Made by a program: the position numbers and the translations under genes. Below, one piece after another: positions 32,816 to 42,555 of a stretch of 64,000 nt of DNA. Source of the DNA: Halalkalibacter krulwichiae. Its GTDB lineage: Bacteria; Bacillota; Bacilli; Bacillales; Bacillaceae_D. Location: assembly GCF_002109385.1 (NCBI RefSeq), contig NZ_CP020814.1:4053501-4117500 (forward strand), in the 5' to 3' direction. The stretch's first letter is position 1. Each line of letters begins with the position of its first letter. The notes beneath the pieces are model-generated. The model saw only the letters and a list, made by a program, of their open reading frames with translations. It had not been told where the DNA came from and searched no databases.

Positions 32816-33553
32816 TTAACTTTCAATTAAAACCCCTGACAACGCTTCTTTATCAGCAATGATCGTAACATTTTCATGTTGATTCAAAATAGAAGCTGGA
32901 AACTCCTCACTGATTTTACCTTGAAGCAATCGTTTTAGTGCTTGTTCCTTCTTATTCCCAGAAACCAATAGCAAAATCTGTTTGCTTTGAACAATCGTTG
33001 AAATTCCCATCGTTATGGCTTGTGTCGGAACTTCCTCAATCGATGGAAAGAAGCGGGCATTTGCTTCTCTAGTGGACTCTGCTAGTTCAACAACATGTGT
33101 TTTGGAGTGTAATGAAGTGCCTGGCTCATTAAACCCAATATGACCATTCTGACCAATCCCTAACACTTGAAGATCAATCCCGCCGTTTGCCTGGATAAGT
33201 TCTTCATAGCAAAGGCACTCTTGTCCAAGATCAGTGGCATCTCCTTTTGGTAAATGGATCTGCGAGACTGGGATATCAATAGAATCAAATAATTGAGTTT
33301 TCATATAGTAATGGTAACTGTTTGGATCGGAACGTTTCATTCCAACATACTCATCCAAATTAAACGTAGTCACATGACGATAAGAGGTAGCGTTCTGCTT
33401 CTGGTCCTCAATTAAATTACCATACAACCCTTCAGGTGTGCTCCCTGTTGCAAGTCCAAGCGTGAATTGTTTGGACTGCTTCACTTTTTGAATGATAATA
33501 TCAGCAGCTACTCGACTCATTTCTTGATAATCATTAGTTTTAATTAGCTCCAT
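32816..33553 (-). CDS. nagB: Glucosamine-6-phosphate deaminase (first copy)
   Basis: A 245-aa NagB-type aldose-ketose isomerase/deaminase that makes fructose-6-phosphate and ammonia. Signature features are GLATGSTPEGLY (phosphate loop, about 34-45), NLDEYVGM with the catalytic Asp, GIGQNGHIGFNEPG with the active-site His and Glu (about 133-146) and HVVELAESTREANARFF. Size equals the Bacillus enzymes. It overlaps the nagA gene by 14 bases and is the last gene of the 13-gene operon. A second, diverged copy is at 56254. Confidence 0.93.
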   Translation of the reverse strand: MELIKTNDYQEMSRVAADIIIQKVKQSKQFTLGLATGSTPEGLYGNLIEDQKQNATSYRHVTTFNLDEYVGMKRSDPNSYHYYMKTQLFDSIDIPVSQIHLPKGDATDLGQECLCYEELIQANGGIDLQVLGIGQNGHIGFNEPGTSLHSKTHVVELAESTREANARFFPSIEEVPTQAITMGISTIVQSKQILLLVSGNKKEQALKRLLQGKISEEFPASILNQHENVTIIADKEALSGVLIES

Positions 33554-34742
33554 TTAGAACAGTCCCTTCTCTTTGGTAGGCTAATTCTCCGAGACAGAAA
33601 GTCATTTCCACATCCAGCTCATCATTTAACACAACAATATCGGCATCTTTTCCTGCTACTAAGCTCCCTTTTCGGTCGTAAACGCCTGCTTGTTTGGCTG
33701 GGTTCACTGATGCCATTTGAATGACGTCAACAAGGCTGCAATCTTTCGCATAACTTAGCATATTTTTGGCAGCGTCTTTGAGCTTTAACACACTTCCTGC
33801 CAACGTTCCATCTGCTAACATTGCTTTTCCGCCCTCCACAATGACTTGTTGACCACCTAGATCATACATACCATTTTTCAAGCATTTTGCTCGAATCGCA
33901 TCGGAGATCAGAATTATCTTCTCAGCCTTTTTTTGGCGATAAGCAAGATCTACCATTTCCGGACTCACATGAATCCCATCGACAATCATTTCCGCATACA
34001 ATTCGTCTAGTAAAAAAGCCGCACCGACAACCCCGGGTTCTCGGTGATGCAACCCCTTCATTTGATTGTACAGGTGGGTTACCTGCGTTGCCCCAGCCTC
34101 CACCGCTTCTTCTACTTCAGCAAAGCTCGCATCGGAATGACCAATAGAGACAACTATACCACTTTGCTTTAAAAAACGAACAAGCCCCATTCCCTCTCCT
34201 TGTTCCGGTGCCATGGTCACGACTTTTATGGCACCTTCAGCTAGGTCTTGCCACTTTTGAAATAAAGGAATTTCAGGCAGCTTGATATGCTGACTAGGTT
34301 GTGCACCTGCTTTGTTCGGATTAATAAAAGGACCTTCAAGATGAACTCCCAATATTTCACTCCGACCGCGTTTTGAAGGTTCTTTTAAAAATGAAGCTAC
34401 ATTTCTTAGAGCGGCCGAGATTGCTTCATCTGATTGCGTCATTGTCGTGGCCAAGAAACTCGTAACTCCTTCCATTGACAGTGCAATCGTCATCGCTTCT
34501 AACGCATCTGGATTGGCATCCATTACGTCCGCCCCTGCTGCCCCATGAATGTGAAGATCAATCATTCCTGGTATGACCGTTTTTCCTTGAAGGTCGATCA
34601 CGTCGCTAGATTTTTCAAATTGATAGTTGCTCATGCTGCACACATCAATAATTTTCCCATTTTTAACTTTGATGTAACCATTTTCTATATAACCTTGTTG
34701 GCTATAAATGTTCCCATTGGTTAGCACAATTGTTTTACTCAT
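33540..34742 (-). CDS. nagA: N-acetylglucosamine-6-phosphate deacetylase (first copy)
   Basis: An amidohydrolase of about 400 aa that removes acetate from GlcNAc-6-P. The metal site motif PGMIDLHIHGAAGADVMD is near 62-79, GVHLEGPFINPNKAGAQ carries the metal-binding Glu, and VSIGHSDASFAEVEEA, VTHLYNQMKGLHHREPGV and ILISDAIRA follow in the usual order. I set the start at the ATG 34742 (MSKTIVL) rather than the upstream GTG, which lies too close to AAGGAGA. It overlaps nagB. Confidence 0.93.
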   Translation of the reverse strand: MSKTIVLTNGNIYSQQGYIENGYIKVKNGKIIDVCSMSNYQFEKSSDVIDLQGKTVIPGMIDLHIHGAAGADVMDANPDALEAMTIALSMEGVTSFLATTMTQSDEAISAALRNVASFLKEPSKRGRSEILGVHLEGPFINPNKAGAQPSQHIKLPEIPLFQKWQDLAEGAIKVVTMAPEQGEGMGLVRFLKQSGIVVSIGHSDASFAEVEEAVEAGATQVTHLYNQMKGLHHREPGVVGAAFLLDELYAEMIVDGIHVSPEMVDLAYRQKKAEKIILISDAIRAKCLKNGMYDLGGQQVIVEGGKAMLADGTLAGSVLKLKDAAKNMLSYAKDCSLVDVIQMASVNPAKQAGVYDRKGSLVAGKDADIVVLNDELDVEMTFCLGELAYQREGTVLNGAN

Positions 34743-34769
34743 CTTTTTATGAACCCTTCTCACTCTCCT

Positions 34770-36284
34770 TCAGTTAGGGAGGTTATTCATATAACGATTG
34801 ATCGATTGATATACCTGTTGATATCCAACAAATAACTTCTGATATTGCTGATGCTTCTCATGATTGTAAGAAATATCTGTTTCTGCTTTGACTAGTTTCG
34901 ATACAGCCTCCTCAATAGAAGAGAACATTCCAATACCAGTACCCGCAATAACAGCTGCTCCTAGTGCCGAGCCATCTCGATTAGCCAATGGGCTCACATC
35001 CATCCCTAACACATCTGCAATCATCTGGCACCAAACCATGTTCTTACTCCCGCCAGCTCCAAGGTGAATCTTCTCGACCGGAACACCCAGTTCCTTAATC
35101 ACATTGACATTTTCCAAAATGTTAAACGTTATTCCTTCTAGAATCGAATGAAGCAGCAATGACTTCTTTTGATCTAATGACAACCCAATCCAAGCTGCAC
35201 GATCTTTTGGATCAAAATAAGGAGTCCCACTACCTACAAGAAATGGCAAAAACAATAACCCTTGGCTACCAGCCGAGTATTGTTTCATTTCTTCAGTTAA
35301 TCTTGCTAATTCGCTGTAATCTGATCGATCCATTGCTTCTTTATGGAACAAAAACTTATAGCCCCACTCCACACCAAGTCCACCTGTAAAGACCGTGCCC
35401 ATCGTGTACATGGAATCAGCATTGACTCCAGGGTGAAACGTTAACTTGCCTACTCCCCTTTCATGATGGGCAGGAACTCCCATCACGACCTGACCTGACG
35501 TACTTAACGTAATTGCCATCGTTCCATCCAAAGTGGCACCGGTTCCAATCTGACTGCATGCCATATCGGCTCCTCCTGTTATAACAGGCGTGCCAGCTCT
35601 TAAGCCTGTTTGTTGGGCCGTTTGTTCGGTAATTGCTCCAAAGACATCAGTTGTATCGACAAGCTCAGGAAATATATGAGCTGGTAGATCTAACTCTTGA
35701 ATCATCGGCCAATTCCAGTCTTTCTTCATTGGATCGTATAACAAACTATTCCCTGCATCTGTAGGGTCTGTCCCGATTCGTCCAGTCAATTGAAAACGAA
35801 TAAAGTCTTTTGGGAAGAAAAAATTCCTAGTATGCTCGAGAATTTCAGGCTTCTCGTCCGCTACCCACAGCAATTTTGATACGGTAAAAGCATCAAGAGG
35901 CTCGTTACCTGTGATTTCCGCAAAAGCCTCGCTATAGTTTTGCCGTAAGTAGGAGGTTTGTTTAGCTGAGCGAGTATCAGCGATTAGGATACTTGGACAT
36001 AACGGCTGACCGTCTCCATCAATCAATACAAGAGCACTCATATGGCCTGATAGGGAGATGGAAGCAATGTCGGCAGCATGAACGATCTCAAGACAATCTT
36101 TGATCGATTGAATAACCGCCGCCCACCAATCTAGTGGATCTTGTTCGACCCAGCACGGCTTTTGATTGATGATTGGATAACCATAGGAAGCTTGAGCCAT
36201 TGTTTGCCCCGTTTGATTCATTACGAGACATTTAACCGATGTTGTTCCAACATCTATGGCCATTACGAATTGGTGAGTTTCCAC
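34770..36284 (-). CDS. FGGY-family carbohydrate kinase, xylulokinase-like
   Basis: A 504-aa sugar kinase with the actin-like fold in two halves: AIDVGTTSVKCLVM at the N-terminus (phosphate 1), SISLSGHMSALVLID, the catalytic Asp in TGGADMACSQIGTG, and the C-terminal GAGGSKNMVWCQMIADVLG signature. It resembles xylulokinases but the operon has no xylose isomerase, so another sugar or amino-sugar derivative is the likely substrate. It follows the SIS-domain gene by 38 bases. Confidence 0.85.
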   Translation of the reverse strand: METHQFVMAIDVGTTSVKCLVMNQTGQTMAQASYGYPIINQKPCWVEQDPLDWWAAVIQSIKDCLEIVHAADIASISLSGHMSALVLIDGDGQPLCPSILIADTRSAKQTSYLRQNYSEAFAEITGNEPLDAFTVSKLLWVADEKPEILEHTRNFFFPKDFIRFQLTGRIGTDPTDAGNSLLYDPMKKDWNWPMIQELDLPAHIFPELVDTTDVFGAITEQTAQQTGLRAGTPVITGGADMACSQIGTGATLDGTMAITLSTSGQVVMGVPAHHERGVGKLTFHPGVNADSMYTMGTVFTGGLGVEWGYKFLFHKEAMDRSDYSELARLTEEMKQYSAGSQGLLFLPFLVGSGTPYFDPKDRAAWIGLSLDQKKSLLLHSILEGITFNILENVNVIKELGVPVEKIHLGAGGSKNMVWCQMIADVLGMDVSPLANRDGSALGAAVIAGTGIGMFSSIEEAVSKLVKAETDISYNHEKHQQYQKLFVGYQQVYQSINRYMNNLPN

Positions 36285-36322
36285 AATTGAACACCTTCTT
36301 CATTTACAATCTATATTTAGAA

Positions 36323-37054
36323 TTACAGATGCTTAATACGATCTTGATACTTTGTTATATACTTCTGATTGTACTCCATTCCACCCTCAACATTTCCGCT
36401 TACGAAAATTGGCGGTTCAACGCCTAGCTTTTGCAATTCCTCTACGACTCTAGCCATTAGCATATTGATCAAGAATGCTCCGACTACGGTCGATCCAGGA
36501 CTCATTTTTAACGGCGTATTCGGAATATCAACTAGCGCATCACCGTATGGTAACTTATTATCAATGACGATGTCTGCGAGATCATGAAGCTTCTTACCAG
36601 ATGGATGTCTTGATTCTCGATCGAGATAAGAAGAGGAGGTAATCGCAATGACTTTCAGCCCTTTCTTCTTTGCTTCTATGGCCATTTCAATCGGCAAACA
36701 ATTAATTCCCGAATTGGAAATAAGGACAATGACTTCATCTTCATTCAATGTGTAATTATTCAAAATATGAACTGCATATCCCTGCATCCGTTCAATCTTC
36801 GAGCTTTTTACTGCCCCTTCATGAAGCATTGCACTCGTTTCGAAAATCGGGTTAATCGGCACAAGTCCACCCGCACGGTAAAACACTTCTTCAACGAGTA
36901 AATGGGAATGACCACATCCGAATAAATGTAGCAAGCCGTCCTTTTGTATTGATTTAGCAATCAAAACAGCTGCATCCCCAATTGATTCATTTTGTGTCTC
37001 CACCACACCTTCTATCACTTCGCAAACTTTTGAAGCATATTGTCTTTCTAACAT
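36323..37054 (-). CDS. SIS-domain sugar-phosphate binding protein (UPF0309-like)
   Basis: A 243-aa SIS-fold protein: LLHLFGCGHSHLLVEEVFYRAGG near the N-terminus and VIVLISNSGINCLPIEMA, with the phosphosugar-binding Ser pair in SNSG. A long Gly/Pro-containing C-terminus (EPPIFVSGNVEGG) is typical of the UPF0309 group. Those proteins are usually found with amino-sugar genes and act as isomerases or sensors of sugar phosphates; the exact reaction is unknown. It is adjacent to the kinase gene. Confidence 0.82.
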   Translation of the reverse strand: MLERQYASKVCEVIEGVVETQNESIGDAAVLIAKSIQKDGLLHLFGCGHSHLLVEEVFYRAGGLVPINPIFETSAMLHEGAVKSSKIERMQGYAVHILNNYTLNEDEVIVLISNSGINCLPIEMAIEAKKKGLKVIAITSSSYLDRESRHPSGKKLHDLADIVIDNKLPYGDALVDIPNTPLKMSPGSTVVGAFLINMLMARVVEELQKLGVEPPIFVSGNVEGGMEYNQKYITKYQDRIKHL

Positions 37055-37065
37055 TGTTTCTCCCC

Positions 37066-37812
37066 CTACTCAACGATATTTGATGGTACCCCCATACTTT
37101 GGAATATTTGATTTGCTTTTTCTATATGAGTATCTGCATGCTTTAAGGCAGGATGAAAATGCCCTGGCAGAAGGACATTCGCCTTGATGTCAGCTAGCTT
37201 TTCAATACTTTTAGCCAACGTCTGCAGATGAAAATCTTGTGTATGAAGCATGGATATTTTTCCATCGTAAAAGACGGTATCACCGCTAAACAAATAGGTT
37301 TCCCCATTTTTATTTTCGATGACATAAGATACATCAAAACGAGAATGTCCCGGCGTTTCGAGAACTCTCAACTTAAGGTTTCCAATAGAAAATTCTTGCC
37401 CTTCTTTCACTAACTGATCTGCTACACACGGTGTAAATTGATAATCCTCAGGGTAAAACCCGAATTTCTTGGCCGTTGTTAAGTCGATCGCCTCTTCATC
37501 GCCAGCTTTCAACGTTTCATAAGCACTTTCTATGACAAACACGTCCGCTCCTGTTCTCTCTTTTAATGCCGCGGCTCCACCTGCATGATCTGCGTGAATA
37601 TGTGTCAGAAAAATTTTGTTAACTTGCGATAACGAAAAGTCCAGTGCTTCGATATGCGAACAAATATCATTAACTGAATCGCCAGTGCCGGAATCAATCA
37701 GCGCGAGTTCGCCTTGGTCTTCTACCAAATAAACATTACAATCTGATGGATGTGTTAAATCAAATCCCATCTTTCCACTGGCCACCAAATAAACATGATC
37801 ATTGATTTTCAT
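37066..37812 (-). CDS. Metallo-beta-lactamase-fold hydrolase
   Basis: A 248-aa MBL-fold hydrolase. The zinc motif is THIHADHAGGAAAL (about 70-83), with further ligands in ETPGHSRFDVSY, FSGDTVFYDG and LPGHFHPAL. It should hydrolyse an ester, lactone or thioester in the cytosol; the substrate is unknown. It is 11 bases from the SIS gene and 6 bases after the RidA gene, so it belongs to the same catabolic operon. A sugar lactone or acyl conjugate is a reasonable guess. Confidence 0.85.
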   Translation of the reverse strand: MKINDHVYLVASGKMGFDLTHPSDCNVYLVEDQGELALIDSGTGDSVNDICSHIEALDFSLSQVNKIFLTHIHADHAGGAAALKERTGADVFVIESAYETLKAGDEEAIDLTTAKKFGFYPEDYQFTPCVADQLVKEGQEFSIGNLKLRVLETPGHSRFDVSYVIENKNGETYLFSGDTVFYDGKISMLHTQDFHLQTLAKSIEKLADIKANVLLPGHFHPALKHADTHIEKANQIFQSMGVPSNIVE

Positions 37813-37818
37813 AGCTGA

Positions 37819-38280
37819 TCAGTCCTTTTTAACCTGAACAATCATCTCTAATTCGACTGGTGCCCCAAATGGAAGTTCACTCGTTCCAAGCGCTGCACGA
37901 GCATGCAGTCCTTGTTCACCGAACACTTCATGTAACAATTCAGAAGCGCCATTAATTACTAGTGGCTGCTCGCCAAAGTTTTCTGCTGAACGGACGTACC
38001 CAATCACGCGAACAATTCGCTCGACGCGATCAAGACTTCCAAGCACCGCTTCCATCTCACCAATACAGTTTAATGCTGCTAATCTCGCAGCATTTTTGGC
38101 TGTTTCAACATCCATGTCTGCACCAAGTCTGCCAACATAGTGCATTTTGCCATCGATCTCAGGAGTTTGGCCGGAAATAAACAATAGCTCTCCAACCTGC
38201 ACCCCTGGTACAAACTTAAAACGCGGTTCCACTTTAGGGATCGTAATCTCTAATTCTTTTAGTCGATCATATACACTCAT
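37819..38280 (-). CDS. RidA/YjgF-family enamine/imine deaminase-like protein
   Basis: This 153-aa protein has the RidA fold: GELLFISGQTPEIDG near residue 30, AARLAALNCIGEMEAVLGSLDRVERIVRVIGYV, and the C-terminal LHARAALGTSELPFGAPVELEMI, with Arg in HARAALG at the usual active-site place. RidA proteins clear reactive enamines made by PLP enzymes such as threonine dehydratase. The same operon contains a threonine-synthase-like PLP enzyme, so a shared role is plausible. Confidence 0.88.
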   Translation of the reverse strand: MSVYDRLKELEITIPKVEPRFKFVPGVQVGELLFISGQTPEIDGKMHYVGRLGADMDVETAKNAARLAALNCIGEMEAVLGSLDRVERIVRVIGYVRSAENFGEQPLVINGASELLHEVFGEQGLHARAALGTSELPFGAPVELEMIVQVKKD

Positions 38281-38292
38281 CTTTTCTCCTCC

Positions 38293-39321
38293 TTATAGTT
38301 GAATCGGGCGCTTTTCCTTTGCTGATAATACAATCGCATCCGCTATTCGCAACGCTTCAACCGAATCATGAAGAGGGGCAACTGGCGACTCTTCTCCTTT
38401 ATGTACCTGCAGAACAAAATGCTGCAGTTCTGCACGAATCGCTCCTCCAATACCATCGTGTTCAGTCGTCCATAGCGTTAATTCTGGATGTTGCACTCCT
38501 TGTTCCGTCCAAATTGAATATCCTGGATGGGCCAATTTATAATTCGCTGTACCTTTATCACCTATGATTTCCATATCGGCATCGATCGTTCCCGCTAACT
38601 CAAGGGTTTCAACGAGATTATGCGGGCCTCCTTTTGGGTAAAGCCAAGAGGAATCGAGCGATGCAATCAGTCCATTTTCAAATGTTAGAACAGCTGAAAA
38701 TAAATCAGGGTGATCGTAACCGCTCATATTCCGCTCCGAGGCGTACACTTCCTGACACGGACTGTCAGCATACCAAAGGATCAGATCAAGGTCATGGATA
38801 CCAGATTCATAGACAGGATGAACTCGATGTCCAAAATGGTCGAACCATTCTTTACTGAAATTCCGTTTCGCTCGAATCATCCCAGCTGTCCCTAACGCCC
38901 CGCTTGCAAGTGCCCTTTTCATCGACGCATATGGTTGACTAAAGCGACTAATATTTCCTACCATCACTTGAACGTTGTGCTCTTTTGCTAACTGTTCAAT
39001 CTCTTTTGCCTCTTCGTATTTTGTCGCAATTGGTTTTTCAATAAACACATGCTTTCCGTGTTTAATAGCTTCAATTGCTAGCGGACCATGTGTATCTTCA
39101 TCACTGACAATATCAATGACATCAATAGCAGGGTCCTTGATCAGCCGAAGCGCATCCTTATAAGTCTTCTCAATTCCGAAATCCTGCTTAACTTGATTCA
39201 GTAACTTATCGCTCACATCAGCAATTGCTGTAACCTCACAACCTGCTATTTGATTAAAAACTCTTAAATGAAGTCGTCCAAAACGACCAATTCCTATCAC
39301 GCCAATTCGTAACTGGTCCAC
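38293..39321 (-). CDS. Gfo/Idh/MocA-family NAD(P)-dependent oxidoreductase
   Basis: A 342-aa dehydrogenase with an N-terminal Rossmann domain (GVIGIGRFGRLHLRVFNQ, about 7-24; VFIEKPIATKYEEA with the catalytic EKP Lys) and a C-terminal alpha/beta domain (GIHDLDLILWYADSP with the conserved H-D pair). It oxidises or reduces a polyol, sugar or amino sugar. Its position between the ABC permease gene and ridA, spacing 11-12 bases, puts it in the operon. Confidence 0.88.
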   Translation of the reverse strand: MDQLRIGVIGIGRFGRLHLRVFNQIAGCEVTAIADVSDKLLNQVKQDFGIEKTYKDALRLIKDPAIDVIDIVSDEDTHGPLAIEAIKHGKHVFIEKPIATKYEEAKEIEQLAKEHNVQVMVGNISRFSQPYASMKRALASGALGTAGMIRAKRNFSKEWFDHFGHRVHPVYESGIHDLDLILWYADSPCQEVYASERNMSGYDHPDLFSAVLTFENGLIASLDSSWLYPKGGPHNLVETLELAGTIDADMEIIGDKGTANYKLAHPGYSIWTEQGVQHPELTLWTTEHDGIGGAIRAELQHFVLQVHKGEESPVAPLHDSVEALRIADAIVLSAKEKRPIQL

Positions 39322-39332
39322 GGCCTTCCCCC

Positions 39333-40136
39333 CTATTTCACAGATCCTTCTGTTAATCCTTTAACGAAATATCTTCCAGCAAATGCGAAGAATATTAGAA
39401 CCGGAAGCAATGTTAAAACAGCACCAGCTGTTGTCCATCCCCACTTCACCGTGTATTGACCCATAATTTGACTTAAGCCAATCGGCAATACTTTGTATTC
39501 ATCACTTGTTATTAGAATCGAAGCAAATGTAAATTCTGTCCACGAGACAACAAATGCATAAACAGCAATTGTCGCAAGCCCAGGTGCAATTAGTGGCAAG
39601 ATAATTTGGAATAGAATCCTCATCGTTCCCGCTCCATCAATCGCTGCAGACTCATCCAGTGTTTTAGGAATGGCTTTAAAGAATCCACTCATTAACCAAG
39701 TTGCAAAAGGAGCCCCAAATGTAACGTTCATAATGATTAAGCTCCATAGGGAATCTACTAAGCCAACCTTTGACATTAGTTGATATACTGGTACAAGCAA
39801 CAGCATAGCCGGGAAAATGTACGTAGCTAGAATTAACTTATAGAAAAAGTTTCTTCCTTTGAATTCCATTCGGTAAATGGCGTAGGATGCCGGGACAACA
39901 ATCATGACGGTGACGATCATCGTACCGAACGAAACAATTAAACTATTTTTCAAATTTAATAAGTATGGTGTATCAAACAATAACTCTCTATAGTGCTGCA
40001 AGGTCCACGCTTTTGGCCAAAGGTCTGGCTGCAAGATTTGATCGGGAACTTTAAAAGATGATATGGTCACCCAATAAAACGGGAACACGATTAGTAATAC
40101 GAGTAAGATTCCGTATATCCACTTGAAAACTCTCAT
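39333..40136 (-). CDS. Sugar ABC transporter permease, MalG-type
   Basis: A 267-aa permease of the carbohydrate-uptake CUT1 family with six membrane helices. The EAA loop is ESAAIDGAGTMRILFQIILPLIAPGL (about 162-187). It pairs with the MalF-type permease 11 bases upstream and the binding protein at 41194. There is no ATPase gene in the operon, so a shared MsmX-type ATPase must energise it, as in Bacillus. Confidence 0.92.
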   Translation of the reverse strand: MRVFKWIYGILLVLLIVFPFYWVTISSFKVPDQILQPDLWPKAWTLQHYRELLFDTPYLLNLKNSLIVSFGTMIVTVMIVVPASYAIYRMEFKGRNFFYKLILATYIFPAMLLLVPVYQLMSKVGLVDSLWSLIIMNVTFGAPFATWLMSGFFKAIPKTLDESAAIDGAGTMRILFQIILPLIAPGLATIAVYAFVVSWTEFTFASILITSDEYKVLPIGLSQIMGQYTVKWGWTTAGAVLTLLPVLIFFAFAGRYFVKGLTEGSVK

Positions 40137-40147
40137 CTAGATCACTC

Positions 40148-41086
40148 CTATTCGTCTTTTGGTGCGGCAAATTTAATAAATACGACTGCGAATACTACCA
40201 TCATAATCGCCGTGACAACAGACATCGCTGATGCACTGCCGAGCTCATAGTTATCAAAGGCTTGTTGATAGATTTGAACAGGAACTGTTGTTGTTGAACC
40301 TGCAGGACCACCTTCTGTTAACGTATAGATGACATCAAAGATATTAAACATCCAAAGCGTTCCAACGAGCCCTAGTGCAAATGTGATATGTTGCAAGGAT
40401 GGGAACGTAATCCCCCAGAATTGCTGCCACTTGTTTGCTCCATCAACCGCAGAAGCCTCATATAACTCTTCTGGAATTCCAGCTAATCCAGCAAGAATAA
40501 TAACTGCTAAGAACGGGAACCAATGCCAAGAGTTGATAAAGATGATCGTAGGCAAAGCCCATGTAGGATCACCAAGTAAATTTAAAGGTTGATCGATAAG
40601 TCCGATCCCCATTAAGACGTGATTAAAAATTCCATAAGATCCGTTAAATATCCATTGCCAAAATATTGCGACAACGATTGTTGGAATAATCCACGGGATA
40701 ATCATCCATGTACGCGCAAACTTTGATAGTTTAAATTTATTATTTAAATATAATGCCACCGAAAAGGCCAATACCGTTTGTGTAAGTCCATTTCCAACTA
40801 CCCATAGTAAGGAATTCTTCCATGATCCCCAGTAAGCGCTTGATGTGAACACATTGATGTAGTTCTGCAGACCAACAAACTCCCCTTGAGTTCCTACAAA
40901 TCCTGTACTGTAAAAGCTTTCTTTGATAACTGTACTTAAAGGAATAAAGATAGTAATCACGATCCACAATACGAGCGGGCTCACTAATAAATATGGAACA
41001 AAGTGCTTTACTTCAACTTTCTTTGCCTTTTTCCTTTCAATTGGTCGTTGAGTGATAGTAGCATTTTGAGTTGCTTCCTTTTCCAA
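40148..41086 (-). CDS. Sugar ABC transporter permease, MalF-type
   Basis: A 312-aa permease with a basic, cytosolic N-terminus (about 1-30), six or seven membrane helices and the EAA loop EASAVDGANKWQQFWGITFPSLQHI (about 213-237). It forms the CUT1 channel with the MalG-type partner. Two hairpins between it and the binding-protein gene may lower its expression relative to the receptor. Confidence 0.92.
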   Translation of the reverse strand: MEKEATQNATITQRPIERKKAKKVEVKHFVPYLLVSPLVLWIVITIFIPLSTVIKESFYSTGFVGTQGEFVGLQNYINVFTSSAYWGSWKNSLLWVVGNGLTQTVLAFSVALYLNNKFKLSKFARTWMIIPWIIPTIVVAIFWQWIFNGSYGIFNHVLMGIGLIDQPLNLLGDPTWALPTIIFINSWHWFPFLAVIILAGLAGIPEELYEASAVDGANKWQQFWGITFPSLQHITFALGLVGTLWMFNIFDVIYTLTEGGPAGSTTTVPVQIYQQAFDNYELGSASAMSVVTAIMMVVFAVVFIKFAAPKDE

Positions 41087-41109
41087 TTTGACCCCTCCAT
41101 TCTTTAAGA

Positions 41110-41186
41110 GATTTGTTCAAAAAGGTCAGTTATGTCCCTTTTTGAACAAATCTTTAAGAAAAAAGGGAACGAGTAGTCCCCTTTTA
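41110..41186 (-). terminator. Two attenuator-type hairpins after the binding-protein gene
   Basis: GATTTGTTCAAAAAGG (41110-41125) is perfectly inverse to CCTTTTTGAACAAATC (41137-41152). A second hairpin, AAAAGGGGAC / GTTCCCTTTT, lies at 41161-41186 and is followed on the minus strand by TT. Transcription of the permease genes must pass both, so they probably set the receptor-to-permease ratio. Confidence 0.65.
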
Positions 41187-41193
41187 TTCTCCG

Positions 41194-42522
41194 TTACTTT
41201 GTTGCCTCTTCCATTTGTTGTTGTCCCCATTCAACAGCTTCTTCTGGTGACATGCCGTTAATGATCACTTGCTCAAGTGTTTGAGCAATGAAATTCGGTC
41301 CAGCAACCTTCCCAATGTTTGATGCTACTCCATCTGTAAAACCAAATAGCGCTCCATTCTCAGACGCTTCTAAAAGAACTTGAACTTGCTCTTCATATTG
41401 CGCAATGATTGGATCATTCCAATAGTCTTCAGAATCGAAACCTGATTGTGTAACTGGTAGGAACAATCCTGGCTCAGCATTTACAAATTGCGCATAATTT
41501 TCTGGCTCATATAGATAATCAAAGAATTCTGTAATCGCCTCTTGCTTCTTCGCATCATCTGTTAACACCATAATTCCATTTGAATAGTAAATGCTTCCTG
41601 CTTCTCCTCCATCTGCAACCGGCATTGGAACGACTCCTAACTCACTTGCAGGTTGACCAGACTCAGATTCAAACGGCGCCAAGTACTGGCCTTTCTCAAC
41701 TGCCATCGCGGCTCTCCCTGAGTTAAACTGAGCTTGCGGCTCTCCCCATTGATACGTATTGCTGTCTCTAGGTGAGTACTCTAATAACTGCTGATACATG
41801 TCATAAGCCTTCACTGTTTCTGCTGTGTTAAATGTCACGTTGTTGTCAGCATCAATTAAATCCTTTGCCCCAGCTGCTACCATAAAGCTATACAGAACTT
41901 GGTCTGTGGCCATTGATTTAGACGCTGGTAAGGCAATTCCGTGTTGTCCATCTTTTGTTAGAACTTCAGCCGCATGTAACAGTTCATCCCATGTAGTTGG
42001 TGCTTCAAGCCCCTCTGCTTCAAATAAGTCTTTACGATACCAAAGTGCTTGAACCATTCCGAAAACAGGCACAGCCCATGTTTCGCCCTCATATTGATAT
42101 GGAGCTAATGATGCATCAATAAAACCATGCTTTTCGTTCAGCTTTTCGACAATGTCATCCACTGGTTGTACTACATCAAGCTGTTTTAACAATGTCGTAT
42201 AGTCCGGAATCGCAAATAATAGATCTGGACCATTTCCAGCTTGAATCGCTGCAGGGAATTTCGAGTAAGCATCATCCCAGCTTTGTACTTGCGCTTTTAC
42301 TTGAACATCCGGGTTCGATTCGTTAAAAGCTTCAATGACTTCATTAAAACGTTTTACTCGGTTAGGTGGTTCTTCCATGTGCCAAAGGGTAATTTCAGTC
42401 ACTCCACCTTCTTCACTTTGCCCTTCTTCACTAGAGGCGCCCTCATTTGAAGAGCCACATCCAGCTAAAATAAGAGAAAGCAACATCATGAAAGCAATCA
42501 AACTAGTTAATGACTTTTTCAT
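41194..42522 (-). CDS. Extracellular sugar-binding lipoprotein (CUT1 ABC transporter)
   Basis: A 442-aa solute receptor with a lipoprotein signal (LLSLILAGCGSS, Cys22), then a typical family-1 extracellular sugar-binding fold: ITLWHMEEPPNRVKRFNEVIEAF, GPDLLFAIPDY, VFGMVQALWYRKDLFEAEGLEAPTTWDELLHAAEVL. It captures an oligosaccharide or amino-sugar derivative for the permeases at 40148 and 39333. The Trp/Tyr-rich binding region is consistent with a carbohydrate. Confidence 0.92.
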   Translation of the reverse strand: MKKSLTSLIAFMMLLSLILAGCGSSNEGASSEEGQSEEGGVTEITLWHMEEPPNRVKRFNEVIEAFNESNPDVQVKAQVQSWDDAYSKFPAAIQAGNGPDLLFAIPDYTTLLKQLDVVQPVDDIVEKLNEKHGFIDASLAPYQYEGETWAVPVFGMVQALWYRKDLFEAEGLEAPTTWDELLHAAEVLTKDGQHGIALPASKSMATDQVLYSFMVAAGAKDLIDADNNVTFNTAETVKAYDMYQQLLEYSPRDSNTYQWGEPQAQFNSGRAAMAVEKGQYLAPFESESGQPASELGVVPMPVADGGEAGSIYYSNGIMVLTDDAKKQEAITEFFDYLYEPENYAQFVNAEPGLFLPVTQSGFDSEDYWNDPIIAQYEEQVQVLLEASENGALFGFTDGVASNIGKVAGPNFIAQTLEQVIINGMSPEEAVEWGQQQMEEATK

Positions 42523-42555
42523 CCTTTTTCCTCCTCACACCTCATGCTTTTTTTA

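Noticed and set aside
32524..32862. Several overlapping small genes in different frames
   Set aside because: All are made of REP copies and terminator sequence, with Pro/Arg/Ser-rich translations and no ribosome sites.
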